64,000 bases of DNA, taken from Lutimaribacter degradans (GTDB lineage Bacteria; Pseudomonadota; Alphaproteobacteria; Rhodobacterales; Rhodobacteraceae). The notes under the pieces are model-generated. The model was given only the letters and a program-made list of their open reading frames with translations. It was not told where the DNA came from and ran no database searches. Both the position numbers and the translations under genes were made by a program. Location: the NCBI RefSeq assembly GCF_023703375.1, contig NZ_JAMQGO010000002.1, forward strand, positions 309,562-373,561, written 5' to 3'. Every line of letters begins with the position of its first letter. The stretch's first letter is position 1. Below are positions 16,467-24,737 of this stretch, in pieces.

Positions 16467-17408
16467 ATGAGCCACGACATTTACGACAGATTGGACAGGC
16501 TTGACCTCAACCTTCTCAAGGTTTTCGTCGCTATCGTGCAGGCACAGGGCATTTCAAACGCAAGCAAGATCATTCACCTCACCCAGCCGGCGGTCAGTCA
16601 GTCATTGAAGAAACTTGAGGCGGAGCTCGGGGTCAGGCTTGTCGAGCGTTCGCCGCGAACCTTCCGGGTCACGCAAGCGGGTCGGAACACGTATGACATG
16701 GCCTTGGTAATCATGCGCGAAGTCGCCAGATTGAAGAGCGTGGCGACCATGTCTGGCGAAGAGGAAGTTACGGGCCATGTTCGCCTACTGCTCGCCAGTC
16801 GTGTTGAATCTGCCCAGTTAGACGATCTGATCGCGCGGTTCTTGACCGACAATCCATCGGCTACGCTTTCCATCGACGTGCTGCCAAGCCTGGAGATCCA
16901 GCGCCTGGTAAGGCAGGGGCAAGCAACGGCCGGCGTCTGCCTCATGCGCGCGAATGCCCGCGGCTTCCGCAGCCGACTGCTTGTCGCGCAGGTGTACGGG
17001 CCGTTTTGCGGCCCACCGCATCCACTGTACGGAAAGAAAGGGCTAACGCCCGAAGACCTGCATGACGCGGAGATCATCACCTTTGGCAGCGACCAAATGG
17101 GCGCAGTTCTATCGCCCTTGACGATCTTCAGAGAGCGCGAAAACCTCCAAGGCCGTGTGGTGGCGACATCCAACAATATTGATGAGATCGTCAGGCTGGC
17201 CAGGCTCGGCCTCGGCATCGCGTTGTTGCCAACACATTTCGTGGAACGCTACGTCCGCTCGGGAGAACTATGGCCGCTACTGCCGGATTGCGCGATCGGT
17301 CCGCTTGATCTTTATGCAATTTGGTCTTCGGACAAATCACGGACAAGTGCCGAAAAGGTATTCACCGAAAACCTTTCAGCCCTGCCCGAACCGTGCACTA
17401 ATTCATAG
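16467..17408 (+). CDS. LysR-family regulator divergent from the deacetylase/LIV/GMC operon
   Basis: 313-aa LysR-type regulator. The winged helix-turn-helix covers about residues 9-68 (LDLNLLKVFVAIV ... TQPAVSQSLKKLEAEL). The C-terminal effector domain contains the usual LLASRVESAQLDDLIARF and LARLGLGIALLPTHFVE regions. Divergent transcription from the seven-gene catabolic operon over an AT-rich spacer with a dyad makes it the likely regulator of that operon, with the imported compound or a metabolite as coinducer. Confidence 0.92.
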   Translation: MSHDIYDRLDRLDLNLLKVFVAIVQAQGISNASKIIHLTQPAVSQSLKKLEAELGVRLVERSPRTFRVTQAGRNTYDMALVIMREVARLKSVATMSGEEEVTGHVRLLLASRVESAQLDDLIARFLTDNPSATLSIDVLPSLEIQRLVRQGQATAGVCLMRANARGFRSRLLVAQVYGPFCGPPHPLYGKKGLTPEDLHDAEIITFGSDQMGAVLSPLTIFRERENLQGRVVATSNNIDEIVRLARLGLGIALLPTHFVERYVRSGELWPLLPDCAIGPLDLYAIWSSDKSRTSAEKVFTENLSALPEPCTNS

Positions 17409-17821
17409 AGGCCCCGACAAGTCGACCTCAACATGCCGCGCAATGACATGCGTCACGTTCAAATCACTGCAAATAGTGCAAAACCCTGCCGAACGCGGTC
17501 ATTCAGCAGGCACGGTGAACAGTCTACCAGTCCCGGCCATGGTCACAGGCAGCGCAAAAAACTGCTGCTTTCGGGACAATCGGACCATGCTTGATGCTTG
17601 TCCACGCGACCACTTTGTTCGCTGAATCAAAAGTGACGATATAGACGATGGGCCACCCCATCTGCTCGGCCAAGTGTTACGGGTCTTCGGTCTGAACGGG
17701 CGGTGCATCCGGGCAAAGCGCCCCGACGTTGCAACCCCGACCCGATGCCATCCTGCCCCATGTTGTCGCAAGGACCGCTCAATAGGCGCATCTTGTAGAT
17801 GAAACGAGGGAGGATGAGACG
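17409..17821. other. sparse region after the LysR gene
   Basis: About 410 bases. The only suggestive content is a possible broken small gene on the minus strand (17524-17751), listed separately. No terminator, repeat or promoter was recognised with confidence. Confidence 0.5.
17524..17751 (-). pseudogene. possible broken small gene, one in-frame stop
   Basis: From an ATG at 17751 with GGGGCAGG just upstream, a 75-codon frame reads MASGRGCNVGALCPD, then has one TAA stop at 17679-17677. It continues with protein-like sequence (AEQMGWPIVYIVTFDSANKV and a tail with a CAAC cysteine pair) to a TAG at 17526-17524. The second half looks more like protein than the shadow frames around it. It is not recognised as a family, and chance cannot be excluded. 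Confidence 0.25.
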
Positions 17822-17956
17822 ATGAACCGGAACGAAACAGGCCCCGGAATGGGGTTTGGTTGGCTCTTTGCTTTGCTGCTTAACGTGCAGCCTGTTTCGG
17901 TCGCAACAGCGCTGATCAAGACATCTTTGGAAATGAGAAAAAGGACTTTACCATGA
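17822..17956 (+). CDS. possible 44-residue ORF coupled to the DUF302 gene
   Basis: A short frame starting ATG at 17822, preceded by GGGAGGA, encodes 44 residues with one hydrophobic stretch (GFGWLFALLLNVQPVSVATA) that could be a signal or membrane segment. Its stop codon overlaps the DUF302 start as ATGA. The good ribosome binding site and the overlap are the evidence; the residues past the hydrophobic stretch are short and basic. It may be a small membrane protein or a leader peptide that brings ribosomes to the next gene. Confidence 0.4.
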   Translation: MNRNETGPGMGFGWLFALLLNVQPVSVATALIKTSLEMRKRTLP

Positions 17957-18339
17957 CCTACACAATCAATCGCTTGATCTCCGGCGCCGGTATCGACGAT
18001 ATCGATGCTCGTGCGCGCAAGGCGCTGGGCGACCACGGCTTTGGCGTTCTGACCGAGATCGACGTTACCGCGACGATGAAGAAGAAGCTCGATGTCGAGA
18101 TGCCGGCCTATCGCATCCTCGGCGCCTGCAACCCGAAGATGGCGCACCAGGCCATCGGGATCGAACCGCGCGTGGGCGCGATGCTGCCCTGCAACGTGAT
18201 CCTGCGCGAGGTGGACGGCGGCGTGGAGGTCAGCGCCATAGACCCGGTGGCCTCGATGCAGGCGATCGAGAACGCAGACCTGACGGCGGTGGCAGGCGAT
18301 GTGCGCGACCTCATGGCAAAGGCCGTAGACGCTATCTGA
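17953..18339 (+). CDS. DUF302-family protein
   Basis: 128-aa protein. KALGDHGFGVLTEIDVTATMKKKL, YRILGACNPKMAHQAI and MLPCNVILREVDGGVEV are the conserved stretches of the DUF302 family, which has an alpha/beta fold and unknown function. No signal peptide is seen, so it is probably cytoplasmic. A possible short ORF overlaps its start. DUF302 proteins are found near thiol, sulfur or metal-related genes in some genomes, but no such context is present here. Confidence 0.85.
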   Translation: MTYTINRLISGAGIDDIDARARKALGDHGFGVLTEIDVTATMKKKLDVEMPAYRILGACNPKMAHQAIGIEPRVGAMLPCNVILREVDGGVEVSAIDPVASMQAIENADLTAVAGDVRDLMAKAVDAI

Positions 18340-18796
18340 GTTGAGCCAGCGCGCCGCCATCCTCGCGGCGCTTGCCATCCTCGGGGCCGGCTGCACGCTA
18401 TCTGGCAGTTCGCGCCTTCGGTGTTCACCGCGGCAAGCGGTTTGATGAATCGCGCAGGCATCAAGAAGCTGTTTGCGTGCGCGCCCTCCTAGTGTTCACG
18501 ATGCGGAGCGGTCGCGATATGGTGGCCTTCAGTGCAACCCGATGCCGCGCACTCCCGGTGAGGGAAGCCGGTCAGCGGTACGGTTTATTATTGGTCTCCG
18601 TTCCGCTCGATAGCGATGGAAACAGTGCTCGCAGTTTTGGCGGGGTTGCGGTTCAGGCCATTGGAAAGGCGGGGAGAATTCCGACCGAACCGAAATCGGC
18701 GCGGTTCGCCCGACCAGAGACAAGAGGCCATTCAGAGACGGAAATCGCTCCGCGCCGCCGTCTTAGCGGTTCGCACCCATACGGCAAACCCCTTTG
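18340..18796. other. intergenic region, no gene seen
   Basis: About 450 bases between the DUF302 gene and the terminator of the tRNA-Ser gene. Open frames exist on both strands but lack credible starts and protein-like composition. It may include decayed sequence. Nothing was recognised. Confidence 0.5.
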
Positions 18797-18828
18797 AAAA
18801 CAGGAGAAATTCCGCCTCGGACGGGCGG
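18797..18828 (-). terminator. intrinsic terminator of the tRNA-Ser gene
   Basis: On the minus strand, CCGCC and GGCGG arms (18828-18824 and 18816-18812) with a 7-base loop are followed by AATTTCTCCTGTTTT, a T-rich tail. It lies about 27 bases downstream of the tRNA 3' end. Confidence 0.5.
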
Positions 18829-18854
18829 CATGAACAGGTTCGATAGGGTGATGG

Positions 18855-18944
18855 TGGCGGAGGAGGTGGGATTCGAACCCACGGTACGCTTTCACGCACG
18901 CCGGTTTTCAAGACCGGTGCATTCGACCACTCTGCCACTCCTCC
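18855..18944 (-). tRNA. tRNA-Ser (anticodon TGA)
   Basis: A 90-nt class II tRNA on the minus strand, including an encoded CCA. The 7-bp acceptor stem is GGAGGAG / CTCCTCC with G as discriminator base. The D-arm region is TGGCAGAGTGG, the anticodon TGA (18910-18908) sits in a CTTGAAA loop flanked by CCGG stems, and the long variable arm (CGTGCGTGAAAGCGTAC) is diagnostic of serine. GGTTCGAATCC forms the T loop. It decodes UCA and, by wobble, other UCN codons. Confidence 0.97.
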
Positions 18945-19153
18945 GCAGTTGGTGCGACTTTCGGAGGTATGAGTCCGAAACGCATCATAGTTCAAGGGGA
19001 ATTTCGCCTAGCCCTAGCGAGAGACTTTCCTTGACGGCCGGTTAACGCTATTCTTGCACACAACGGCGCATATTGATCGCGTCGCGAGGCATGCAACGAC
19101 CGGGAAAACCCGGCAATCGCGCGGCAGCCCGCGCAGAGGGCAGAGGGCAAGAC

Positions 19154-20083
19154 ATGAACATCTGGGCGATGGGCACAGCACCCGTGAAGCACATGACGAG
19201 ACTGGCCACGGGGGGCGCAATGGTTTTGGCGCTGACAGCCTGCGGCGACGTCGGTAATTTCAACCCGTTCAAGGCCAAGGCGCAGGACGGCGAAGCCGAG
19301 GTTTCGGCAGCGGCCCGCACCGTCAAGCTGATCGAGCGCGACGTCGAGGCCCCCGAAGTGTTCCAGGTAACCGAGCCCGGCCTGTGGGATGGCCGCCCGT
19401 CGCTGGGCGGTGTCTGGGTTGCGCACCCGGATGTGGATGAGCCCGAGCGGGTGATCATTCGCAACACCAAGAACGACAAGTTCGTCATCGGTGCCCTTTT
19501 CCGGCGCGAACGTGAAAACCCGGGCCCGGCGGTGCAGGTGTCATCCGACGCGGCCGCCGCGCTTGAAATGCTGGCCGGCCAGCCCATGCAATTGAACATC
19601 ACCGCTCTGCGCCGCGAAGAGGTGCCCGCCGATGGCCCCGAGGCAGAGGAAGACGATGCCGCGCAGCTTGACGCGCCGGCCCAGGTCGCGGCCAGCGAAC
19701 TGGCCCCCGCTGACGCGGAAACCGACCCGATCGCCGCGGCCAGTGCCGCGCTTGACGCGGCCGAGGCCGAGCCGGCGGTTGCAAGCGCCAGTGCCGAACC
19801 GACGCCGCAGCCCGCCTCGGCCCCCGCGCCCAGGCCGCGGGCAGGCGGGCTTGACAAGCCCTATCTTCAGATCGGCATCTTCAGCGTCGAGACCAACGCC
19901 AGCAACACCGCCCAGGCGATGCGCACATCGGGCATGGTACCGACAGTGAAAAAACAGACATCGAAGGGCAAGACTTTCTGGCGGGTGCTTGTCGGTCCCG
20001 CAACAAGCGCCTCGGAACGCGCGGCCTTGCTCAAGAAGATCAAGGCCAAGGGGTTCGAGGACGCCTATGCCGTAACCAACTGA
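19154..20083 (+). CDS. SPOR-domain lipoprotein
   Basis: 309-aa predicted lipoprotein. The signal region ends in a lipobox (LALTAC, Cys near residue 28). An Ala/Pro/Glu-rich central region (about 150-225) looks flexible. A C-terminal SPOR domain follows (about 232-309: PYLQIGIFSVETNASNTAQA and KTFWRVLVGPATSASERAAL). SPOR domains bind denuded peptidoglycan at the division site. The ATG at 19154 is preferred to an upstream in-frame start at 19073, because AGAGGG precedes it and it places the signal peptide at the N-terminus. It sits just before a D,D-carboxypeptidase gene, so both probably serve cell-wall metabolism. Confidence 0.88.
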   Translation: MNIWAMGTAPVKHMTRLATGGAMVLALTACGDVGNFNPFKAKAQDGEAEVSAAARTVKLIERDVEAPEVFQVTEPGLWDGRPSLGGVWVAHPDVDEPERVIIRNTKNDKFVIGALFRRERENPGPAVQVSSDAAAALEMLAGQPMQLNITALRREEVPADGPEAEEDDAAQLDAPAQVAASELAPADAETDPIAAASAALDAAEAEPAVASASAEPTPQPASAPAPRPRAGGLDKPYLQIGIFSVETNASNTAQAMRTSGMVPTVKKQTSKGKTFWRVLVGPATSASERAALLKKIKAKGFEDAYAVTN

Positions 20084-20111
20084 CCGGACATACTGAAAGG
20101 ACATCGCTGCC

Positions 20112-21281
20112 ATGATCGTCTGCGCCAAACGCGTTATTGCCCCGCTTCTGGCGACACTGTTGCTGGTCCTGCCGGCGCAGGCCTTTGACACGCGGGCCTC
20201 GGCTGCCTTCGTGCTGGACATGAATACCGGCACGATCCTGCTGTCGAAAAACGCCGACGAGCAGCTGCCGCCGGCGTCGATGTCCAAGCTGATGACGCTT
20301 TACATGGCGTTCGAGGCGATCCGCGAGGGCCGGCTGCGCCTGGACGAGGAATTGGCCGTATCCAGCCACGCCATGAGCTATGGCGGATCGACCATGTTCC
20401 TCGACACCACCGACCGGGTCAGTGTCGAGGACCTGTTGCGCGGCATCATCGTGCTGTCGGGCAACGATGCCTGCGCGGTGCTCGCCGAAACGCTCAGCCC
20501 CGATGGCACCGAGGCTGGTTTTGCCCGCCTGATGACGCAGCGCGCGCAGCAGATGGGCATGACGAACTCGACCTTCAAGAACTCGAACGGATGGCCCGAA
20601 GAGGGCCACGTGATGAGCATGCGTGACCTGGCGCTGCTGGCCCGCCGCATCATCGAGGATTTCCCCGATTTCTACCCGATGTTCGCGGAAGAGGAATTTG
20701 CCTTCGACGGGCGCGCGCCGCAAAACGTGCGTAACCGCAACCCGCTGCTGGGGCTGGGAATCGGCGCCGACGGGTTGAAAACCGGCCACACGCAAGAGGC
20801 CGGCTATGGCTTGGTTGGCTCGGCCAGGCAAGGGGATCGCCGGGTGATTTTCGTGGTCTCCGGGCTGCCCAGCCAGCACGCCCGCGCCGAGGAAAGCCAG
20901 GCCATCGTCAACTGGGCCTTTCGCCAGTTTGCCGAACGCCGGCTGGCGAAAGAAGGCCAGGTAATCGCCGAAGCCGATGTCTGGATGGGCGCCGAACCCA
21001 GGGTTGGCCTTGTCCCGGCCAAGGAACTGACCGCGCTGGTGCCGGTGCTGATGGCCGACGAGGTCAAGGCCGAGGTGGTTTATACCGGCCCCATCCGCGC
21101 GCCCATCGAAAAGGGCCAGGAACTGGCTGAACTGATCCTTGCCCCCGAGGGCCTGCCCGAAACGCGCGTGCCCCTGGTGGCCGACCGCGCGATAGAACGC
21201 GGCGGCTTCGTGTCTCGCGTAACCACCGCCTCGACCGTGCTGCTGCGCAGGCTGAACGAAGGCCCCGAGGGTGGATTTTGA
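20112..21281 (+). CDS. dacC: D-alanyl-D-alanine carboxypeptidase (PBP5/6 family, S11)
   Basis: 389-aa penicillin-binding protein that trims the terminal D-Ala from peptidoglycan pentapeptides. A signal peptide ends PAQA. The serine-peptidase motifs are all present: SxxK as SMSK (Ser56, Lys59), SxN as SGN in VLSGNDACAV, and KTG in GLKTGHTQEAG. A C-terminal beta-rich domain and an amphipathic end probably bring it to the inner membrane surface. It lies between a SPOR lipoprotein and tmk. The choice of symbol among dacA/dacC/dacD is approximate. Confidence 0.93.
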   Translation: MIVCAKRVIAPLLATLLLVLPAQAFDTRASAAFVLDMNTGTILLSKNADEQLPPASMSKLMTLYMAFEAIREGRLRLDEELAVSSHAMSYGGSTMFLDTTDRVSVEDLLRGIIVLSGNDACAVLAETLSPDGTEAGFARLMTQRAQQMGMTNSTFKNSNGWPEEGHVMSMRDLALLARRIIEDFPDFYPMFAEEEFAFDGRAPQNVRNRNPLLGLGIGADGLKTGHTQEAGYGLVGSARQGDRRVIFVVSGLPSQHARAEESQAIVNWAFRQFAERRLAKEGQVIAEADVWMGAEPRVGLVPAKELTALVPVLMADEVKAEVVYTGPIRAPIEKGQELAELILAPEGLPETRVPLVADRAIERGGFVSRVTTASTVLLRRLNEGPEGGF

Positions 21282-21916
21282 CCGTCACCGCCCCCGCGCC
21301 CGCGCGTTTTGTCAGTTTCGAAGGCATCGACGGCTCGGGCAAATCCACACAGGCAAGACGGCTGGCCGACAGCTTGCGCGAAAAAGGGTTTGACGTTGTC
21401 CTGACGCGCGAGCCCGGCGGCAGCCCCGGCGCCGAGGAAATCCGCAGCCTGGTGCTGGAGGGCGCGCCCGACCGCTGGTCGGCGGAAACCGAGATATTGC
21501 TGTTTACCGCGGCGCGGCGCGACCACCTCGAACGCACGATCCGCCCCGCGCTGGCGGCGGGCAAGATCGTCATCTGCGACCGCTTTGCCGACAGCACGCG
21601 CATGTATCAGGGCCTGCGCGGCGCGGGTCTGCGCGCCCAGGTGGACGCGCTGCACAACCTGATGATCGGGGTCGAGCCCGACCTGACCGTGCTGGTCGAC
21701 ATGGACCCTGAAACCGGCCTGTCCCGCGCGCTGGGGCGCAATGGCGGCGAAGAGCGTTTCGAAACATTCGGCGCCGCGTTGCAGGCCGACATGCGGGCGG
21801 GTTTTCTCGACCTGGCACGGGAATATCCGTCGCGGATCGTCAAGGTAGACGGCGCACAGCCCATCGACGCGGTTGCAGCCACGGTGCTGGCCATCGTAGA
21901 ACCACGCCTGAGATGA
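21278..21916 (+). CDS. tmk: thymidylate kinase
   Basis: 212-aa dTMP kinase, which makes dTDP for DNA synthesis. P-loop FEGIDGSGKSTQA (about residues 12-24), the DR(Y/F)-type motif CDRFADSTRMYQG and the LID region (RNGGEERFE) are visible. The start appears to be TTG at 21278, overlapping the stop of the preceding gene (TTGA) with a GAGGGTGG site upstream; no nearer ATG or GTG fits before the P-loop. Its 3' end overlaps holB by 4 bases, so the genes are coupled. Confidence 0.95.
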   Translation: MTVTAPAPARFVSFEGIDGSGKSTQARRLADSLREKGFDVVLTREPGGSPGAEEIRSLVLEGAPDRWSAETEILLFTAARRDHLERTIRPALAAGKIVICDRFADSTRMYQGLRGAGLRAQVDALHNLMIGVEPDLTVLVDMDPETGLSRALGRNGGEERFETFGAALQADMRAGFLDLAREYPSRIVKVDGAQPIDAVAATVLAIVEPRLR

Positions 21917-23031
21917 GCGAGACAGACACCCCCGAACCAGACCGCATAGATGGCGCCCCGCATCCACGCGAAACGCCGCGCGTCATCGGGCAGGACGCGG
22001 CGCAGGCGGGCTTCCTGGAAAGCTACAATTCAGGACGCCTGCACCACGGCTGGCTGCTGACGGGGCCGCGCGGCGTGGGCAAGGCAACGCTGGCCTGGGC
22101 CATCGCGCGGTTCCTGCTTGCCACCCCGCCGGCAGAAGAGGACGGGCTGTTCGGGGCGCCGCCACCGCCCGCCAGCCTGGATATCGACCCCGAGCACCCG
22201 GTTGCGCGGCGCCTGTTGGCCCGGTCCGAGGCGGGGATGTTTCACATCACCCGCAGCGTGAACGAGAAAACCAAGCGCCTGCGCGACCAGATCGTGGCCG
22301 ATGACGTGCGCAGCCTGGCCCGGTTCATGTCGCTTTCGGCGGCTGACGGGGGGCGGCGCGTCGTGATCATCGACGCGGCGGATGAAATGAACGTGCAGGC
22401 CGCCAACTCTTTGCTGAAAATGCTCGAGGAACCGCCCGCGCGCACCACGCTTCTGCTGGTCAGTCACCAACCCTCGCGCCTGTTGCCGACGATCCGCTCG
22501 CGCTGCCGCGAACTGCGCCTTTCCACGCTCGCGCCCGATGACATGGCCGCCGCGCTGGCCCAGGCCGGTGTGGCCGCGCCCGAAGATGGCGCGGCGCTGG
22601 CCGAACTCAGCAGCGGGTCGGTTGGCGAGGCGGTGCGCCTGATCAACCTTGACGGGCTCACGCTTTATTCCCAGCTCGTGGCGCTTTACGATACCCTGCC
22701 CCGGCTTGATCGGGCCCGCGCGCTGAAATTGGCCGAGGCCGCCGCCGCGCGTGGGGCCGAGGCGCGGCTGGATCTGCTGTTTCACCTTCAGGACTTGTTT
22801 CTGGCGCGGCTTGCGCGCACCGGCGCCACCGGCCATCCGCCGGCCGTCGAGGCCGCCCCGGGCGAGGCCGCGTTGCTGGCGCGCTTGTCGCCCACGCCCG
22901 CCCATGCACGCGCCTGGGCCGAGCAGGCACAGGCGATCAGCGCCCGCATTGGCCATGCGCGGGCGGTCAACCTTGACCCGGTCGCCCTTGTCCTAGATAC
23001 GGTTTTCAAGATCCAGAAAACCGCCGCTTAA
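21913..23031 (+). CDS. holB: DNA polymerase III delta' subunit
   Basis: 372-aa clamp-loader subunit of the AAA+ family. The Walker-A-like sequence is LLTGPRGVGKATLAWA (about residues 48-63), and the ADDVRSLARFMSLSAADGGRRVVIIDAADEM region, SLLKMLEEPP and the sensor SRCRELRLS are present. The delta' role is indicated by these motifs and by the tmk-holB-tatD order conserved in bacteria. It overlaps tmk and precedes tatD by 15 bases. Confidence 0.94.
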   Translation: MSETDTPEPDRIDGAPHPRETPRVIGQDAAQAGFLESYNSGRLHHGWLLTGPRGVGKATLAWAIARFLLATPPAEEDGLFGAPPPPASLDIDPEHPVARRLLARSEAGMFHITRSVNEKTKRLRDQIVADDVRSLARFMSLSAADGGRRVVIIDAADEMNVQAANSLLKMLEEPPARTTLLLVSHQPSRLLPTIRSRCRELRLSTLAPDDMAAALAQAGVAAPEDGAALAELSSGSVGEAVRLINLDGLTLYSQLVALYDTLPRLDRARALKLAEAAAARGAEARLDLLFHLQDLFLARLARTGATGHPPAVEAAPGEAALLARLSPTPAHARAWAEQAQAISARIGHARAVNLDPVALVLDTVFKIQKTAA

Positions 23032-23046
23032 GGCGCGAAGGACACC

Positions 23047-23853
23047 ATGACAGAGACGCCGCAGATCACCGACAGCCATTGCCACCTGGATTTTCCCGAC
23101 TTCGCCGAGGAACTGCCGCAGGTGATCGACCGGGCCATCGACGCGGGCGTGACCCGCATGGTCACCATCTGCACCAAACTGCGCAACGAACCCCAGGTGC
23201 GCGCGATTGCCGAGGCATATGACCCGGTCTTCTACGCCGCCGGCACCCACCCGATGAGCGCCGCGGACGAGCCGATGGCCAGCGTTGACGAACTGGTCGA
23301 CCTGGCACAGCACCCGAAATTCGTCGGCATCGGGGAAAGCGGCCTGGATTATCACTATACCGCCGACTCGGCCGAGGTGCAGAAACAATCGCTGCGCATC
23401 CATATACATGCCGCGCAGGAGACCGGGCTGCCGCTGATCATCCACGCCCGTGCAGCCGATGACGACATGGCCGCGATCCTGGCCGAGGGGTATCGCGCCA
23501 AGCCCTATGCCTGCGTCATGCACTGCTTCTCGTCCGGGGCCGAACTGGCGCGCGCGGCGCTGGACCTTGGGTTTTACCTGTCGATGTCGGGCATCGGCAC
23601 CTTCCCCAAATCCACCGAACTGCGCGAGATTTTCGCGGCTGCCCCCGTCGACCGGGTCCTGGTGGAAACCGACGCACCCTACCTTGCGCCAAAGCCCCAT
23701 CGCGGCAAGCGCAACGAACCTGCCTTTACCGCGCATACCGCCCAGGTCGCGGCCGAGCTTTACGGGCTGGATTATGCCGCCTTCGCCGCGCAGACCCAGG
23801 CCAACTTCGACCGGCTGTTCCGGAAAGCCGCCCGTTGGAGGGCCGCCGCCTGA
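23047..23853 (+). CDS. TatD-family metal-dependent hydrolase
   Basis: 268-aa TIM-barrel hydrolase of the TatD DNase family. Metal-binding residues appear in DSHCHLDF (HxH), GESGLDYHY (Glu), HARAADDDMA (His) and VETDAPYLAPKPHRGKRNEP (Asp). TatD proteins act as 3'-5' exonucleases on DNA and possibly on D-aminoacyl-tRNA. Usual context after holB. Its stop overlaps the start of the next gene (TGATG). Confidence 0.92.
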   Translation: MTETPQITDSHCHLDFPDFAEELPQVIDRAIDAGVTRMVTICTKLRNEPQVRAIAEAYDPVFYAAGTHPMSAADEPMASVDELVDLAQHPKFVGIGESGLDYHYTADSAEVQKQSLRIHIHAAQETGLPLIIHARAADDDMAAILAEGYRAKPYACVMHCFSSGAELARAALDLGFYLSMSGIGTFPKSTELREIFAAAPVDRVLVETDAPYLAPKPHRGKRNEPAFTAHTAQVAAELYGLDYAAFAAQTQANFDRLFRKAARWRAAA

Positions 23854-24650
23854 TGCCCGAGTTGCGTTTTACCATCCTGGGCTGCGGCTCGTCCGGCGGT
23901 GTGCCGCGCCTTGGCGGGCACTGGGGCGATTGCGACCCGGACAATCCCCGCAACCGGCGCCGCCGCTGCTCGATGCTGGTCGAGCGCGAAACCGAGGCCG
24001 GCATAACCCGCGTGCTGATCGACACCTCGCCCGACATGCGCAGCCAATTGCTTGACGCCGGGATAGGCGCGCTTGACGGCGTGATCTGGACGCACAGCCA
24101 CGCCGACCACGTGCACGGGCTCGATGACCTGCGCATGATCGTGTTCAACATGCGCCGCCGCCTGCCCGTCTGGGCGGATGGTGACACGCAAAACGACCTT
24201 TATTCGCGCTTCGGCTATGCCTTCATGCAACCCGATGACAGCCCCTATCCCCCGATCCTCGACATGCACACGATCAATGGCGATGTCACGATCGACGGCG
24301 CGGGGGGGTCGATCACCCTGACGCCCTTCAAGGTTGGCCACGGCGCGATCGACGCGCTGGGGTTCCGCATCGGCGGGCTGGCCTACCTGCCCGACGTTGC
24401 CGAGATCTACGACGACGCGTGGCCGGTGCTTCAGGGTCTTGACTGCTGGGTGCTCGACGCGTTGCGCCGCACACCGCACCCAACCCATTCGCATCTCGAC
24501 CAGTCGCTTGACTGGATCGCGCAAGTCGCCCCAAGGCGCGCAGTGCTGACCAACATGCATATCGACCTGGATTACCAGACAGTCGCGGATGAAACTCCCG
24601 ACCATGTCACGCCCGCCTATGACGGGATGGTTATCCGCTACTCGGTATGA
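23853..24650 (+). CDS. metallo-beta-lactamase-fold hydrolase (PhnP-like)
   Basis: 265-aa MBL-fold enzyme. It starts MPELRFTILGCGSSGGVPR, has the metal motif WTHSHADHVHGLDDLR (HxHxDH) and downstream His residues in KVGHGAIDALGF and THSHLDQSLDW. The GCGSSGGVPR start resembles PhnP (phosphodiesterase) and related family members. An in-frame ATG at 23835 would overlap tatD further; the ATG at 23853 gives the TGATG overlap. The substrate is unknown. Confidence 0.9.
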   Translation: MPELRFTILGCGSSGGVPRLGGHWGDCDPDNPRNRRRRCSMLVERETEAGITRVLIDTSPDMRSQLLDAGIGALDGVIWTHSHADHVHGLDDLRMIVFNMRRRLPVWADGDTQNDLYSRFGYAFMQPDDSPYPPILDMHTINGDVTIDGAGGSITLTPFKVGHGAIDALGFRIGGLAYLPDVAEIYDDAWPVLQGLDCWVLDALRRTPHPTHSHLDQSLDWIAQVAPRRAVLTNMHIDLDYQTVADETPDHVTPAYDGMVIRYSV

Positions 24651-24737
24651 CGTCTTGCGCGTGACCGATCCTTTCTCCTGCCAGACAGGCGCCCGCCGGT
24701 GTCCCTCCGGCGTCGCCTTTGCCGGGATGGCCCGGTA

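Noticed and set aside
18372..18797. Open frame between the DUF302 gene and tRNA-Ser
   Set aside because: Arg/Gly-rich sequence without a credible start; competing frames on the other strand are equally open.
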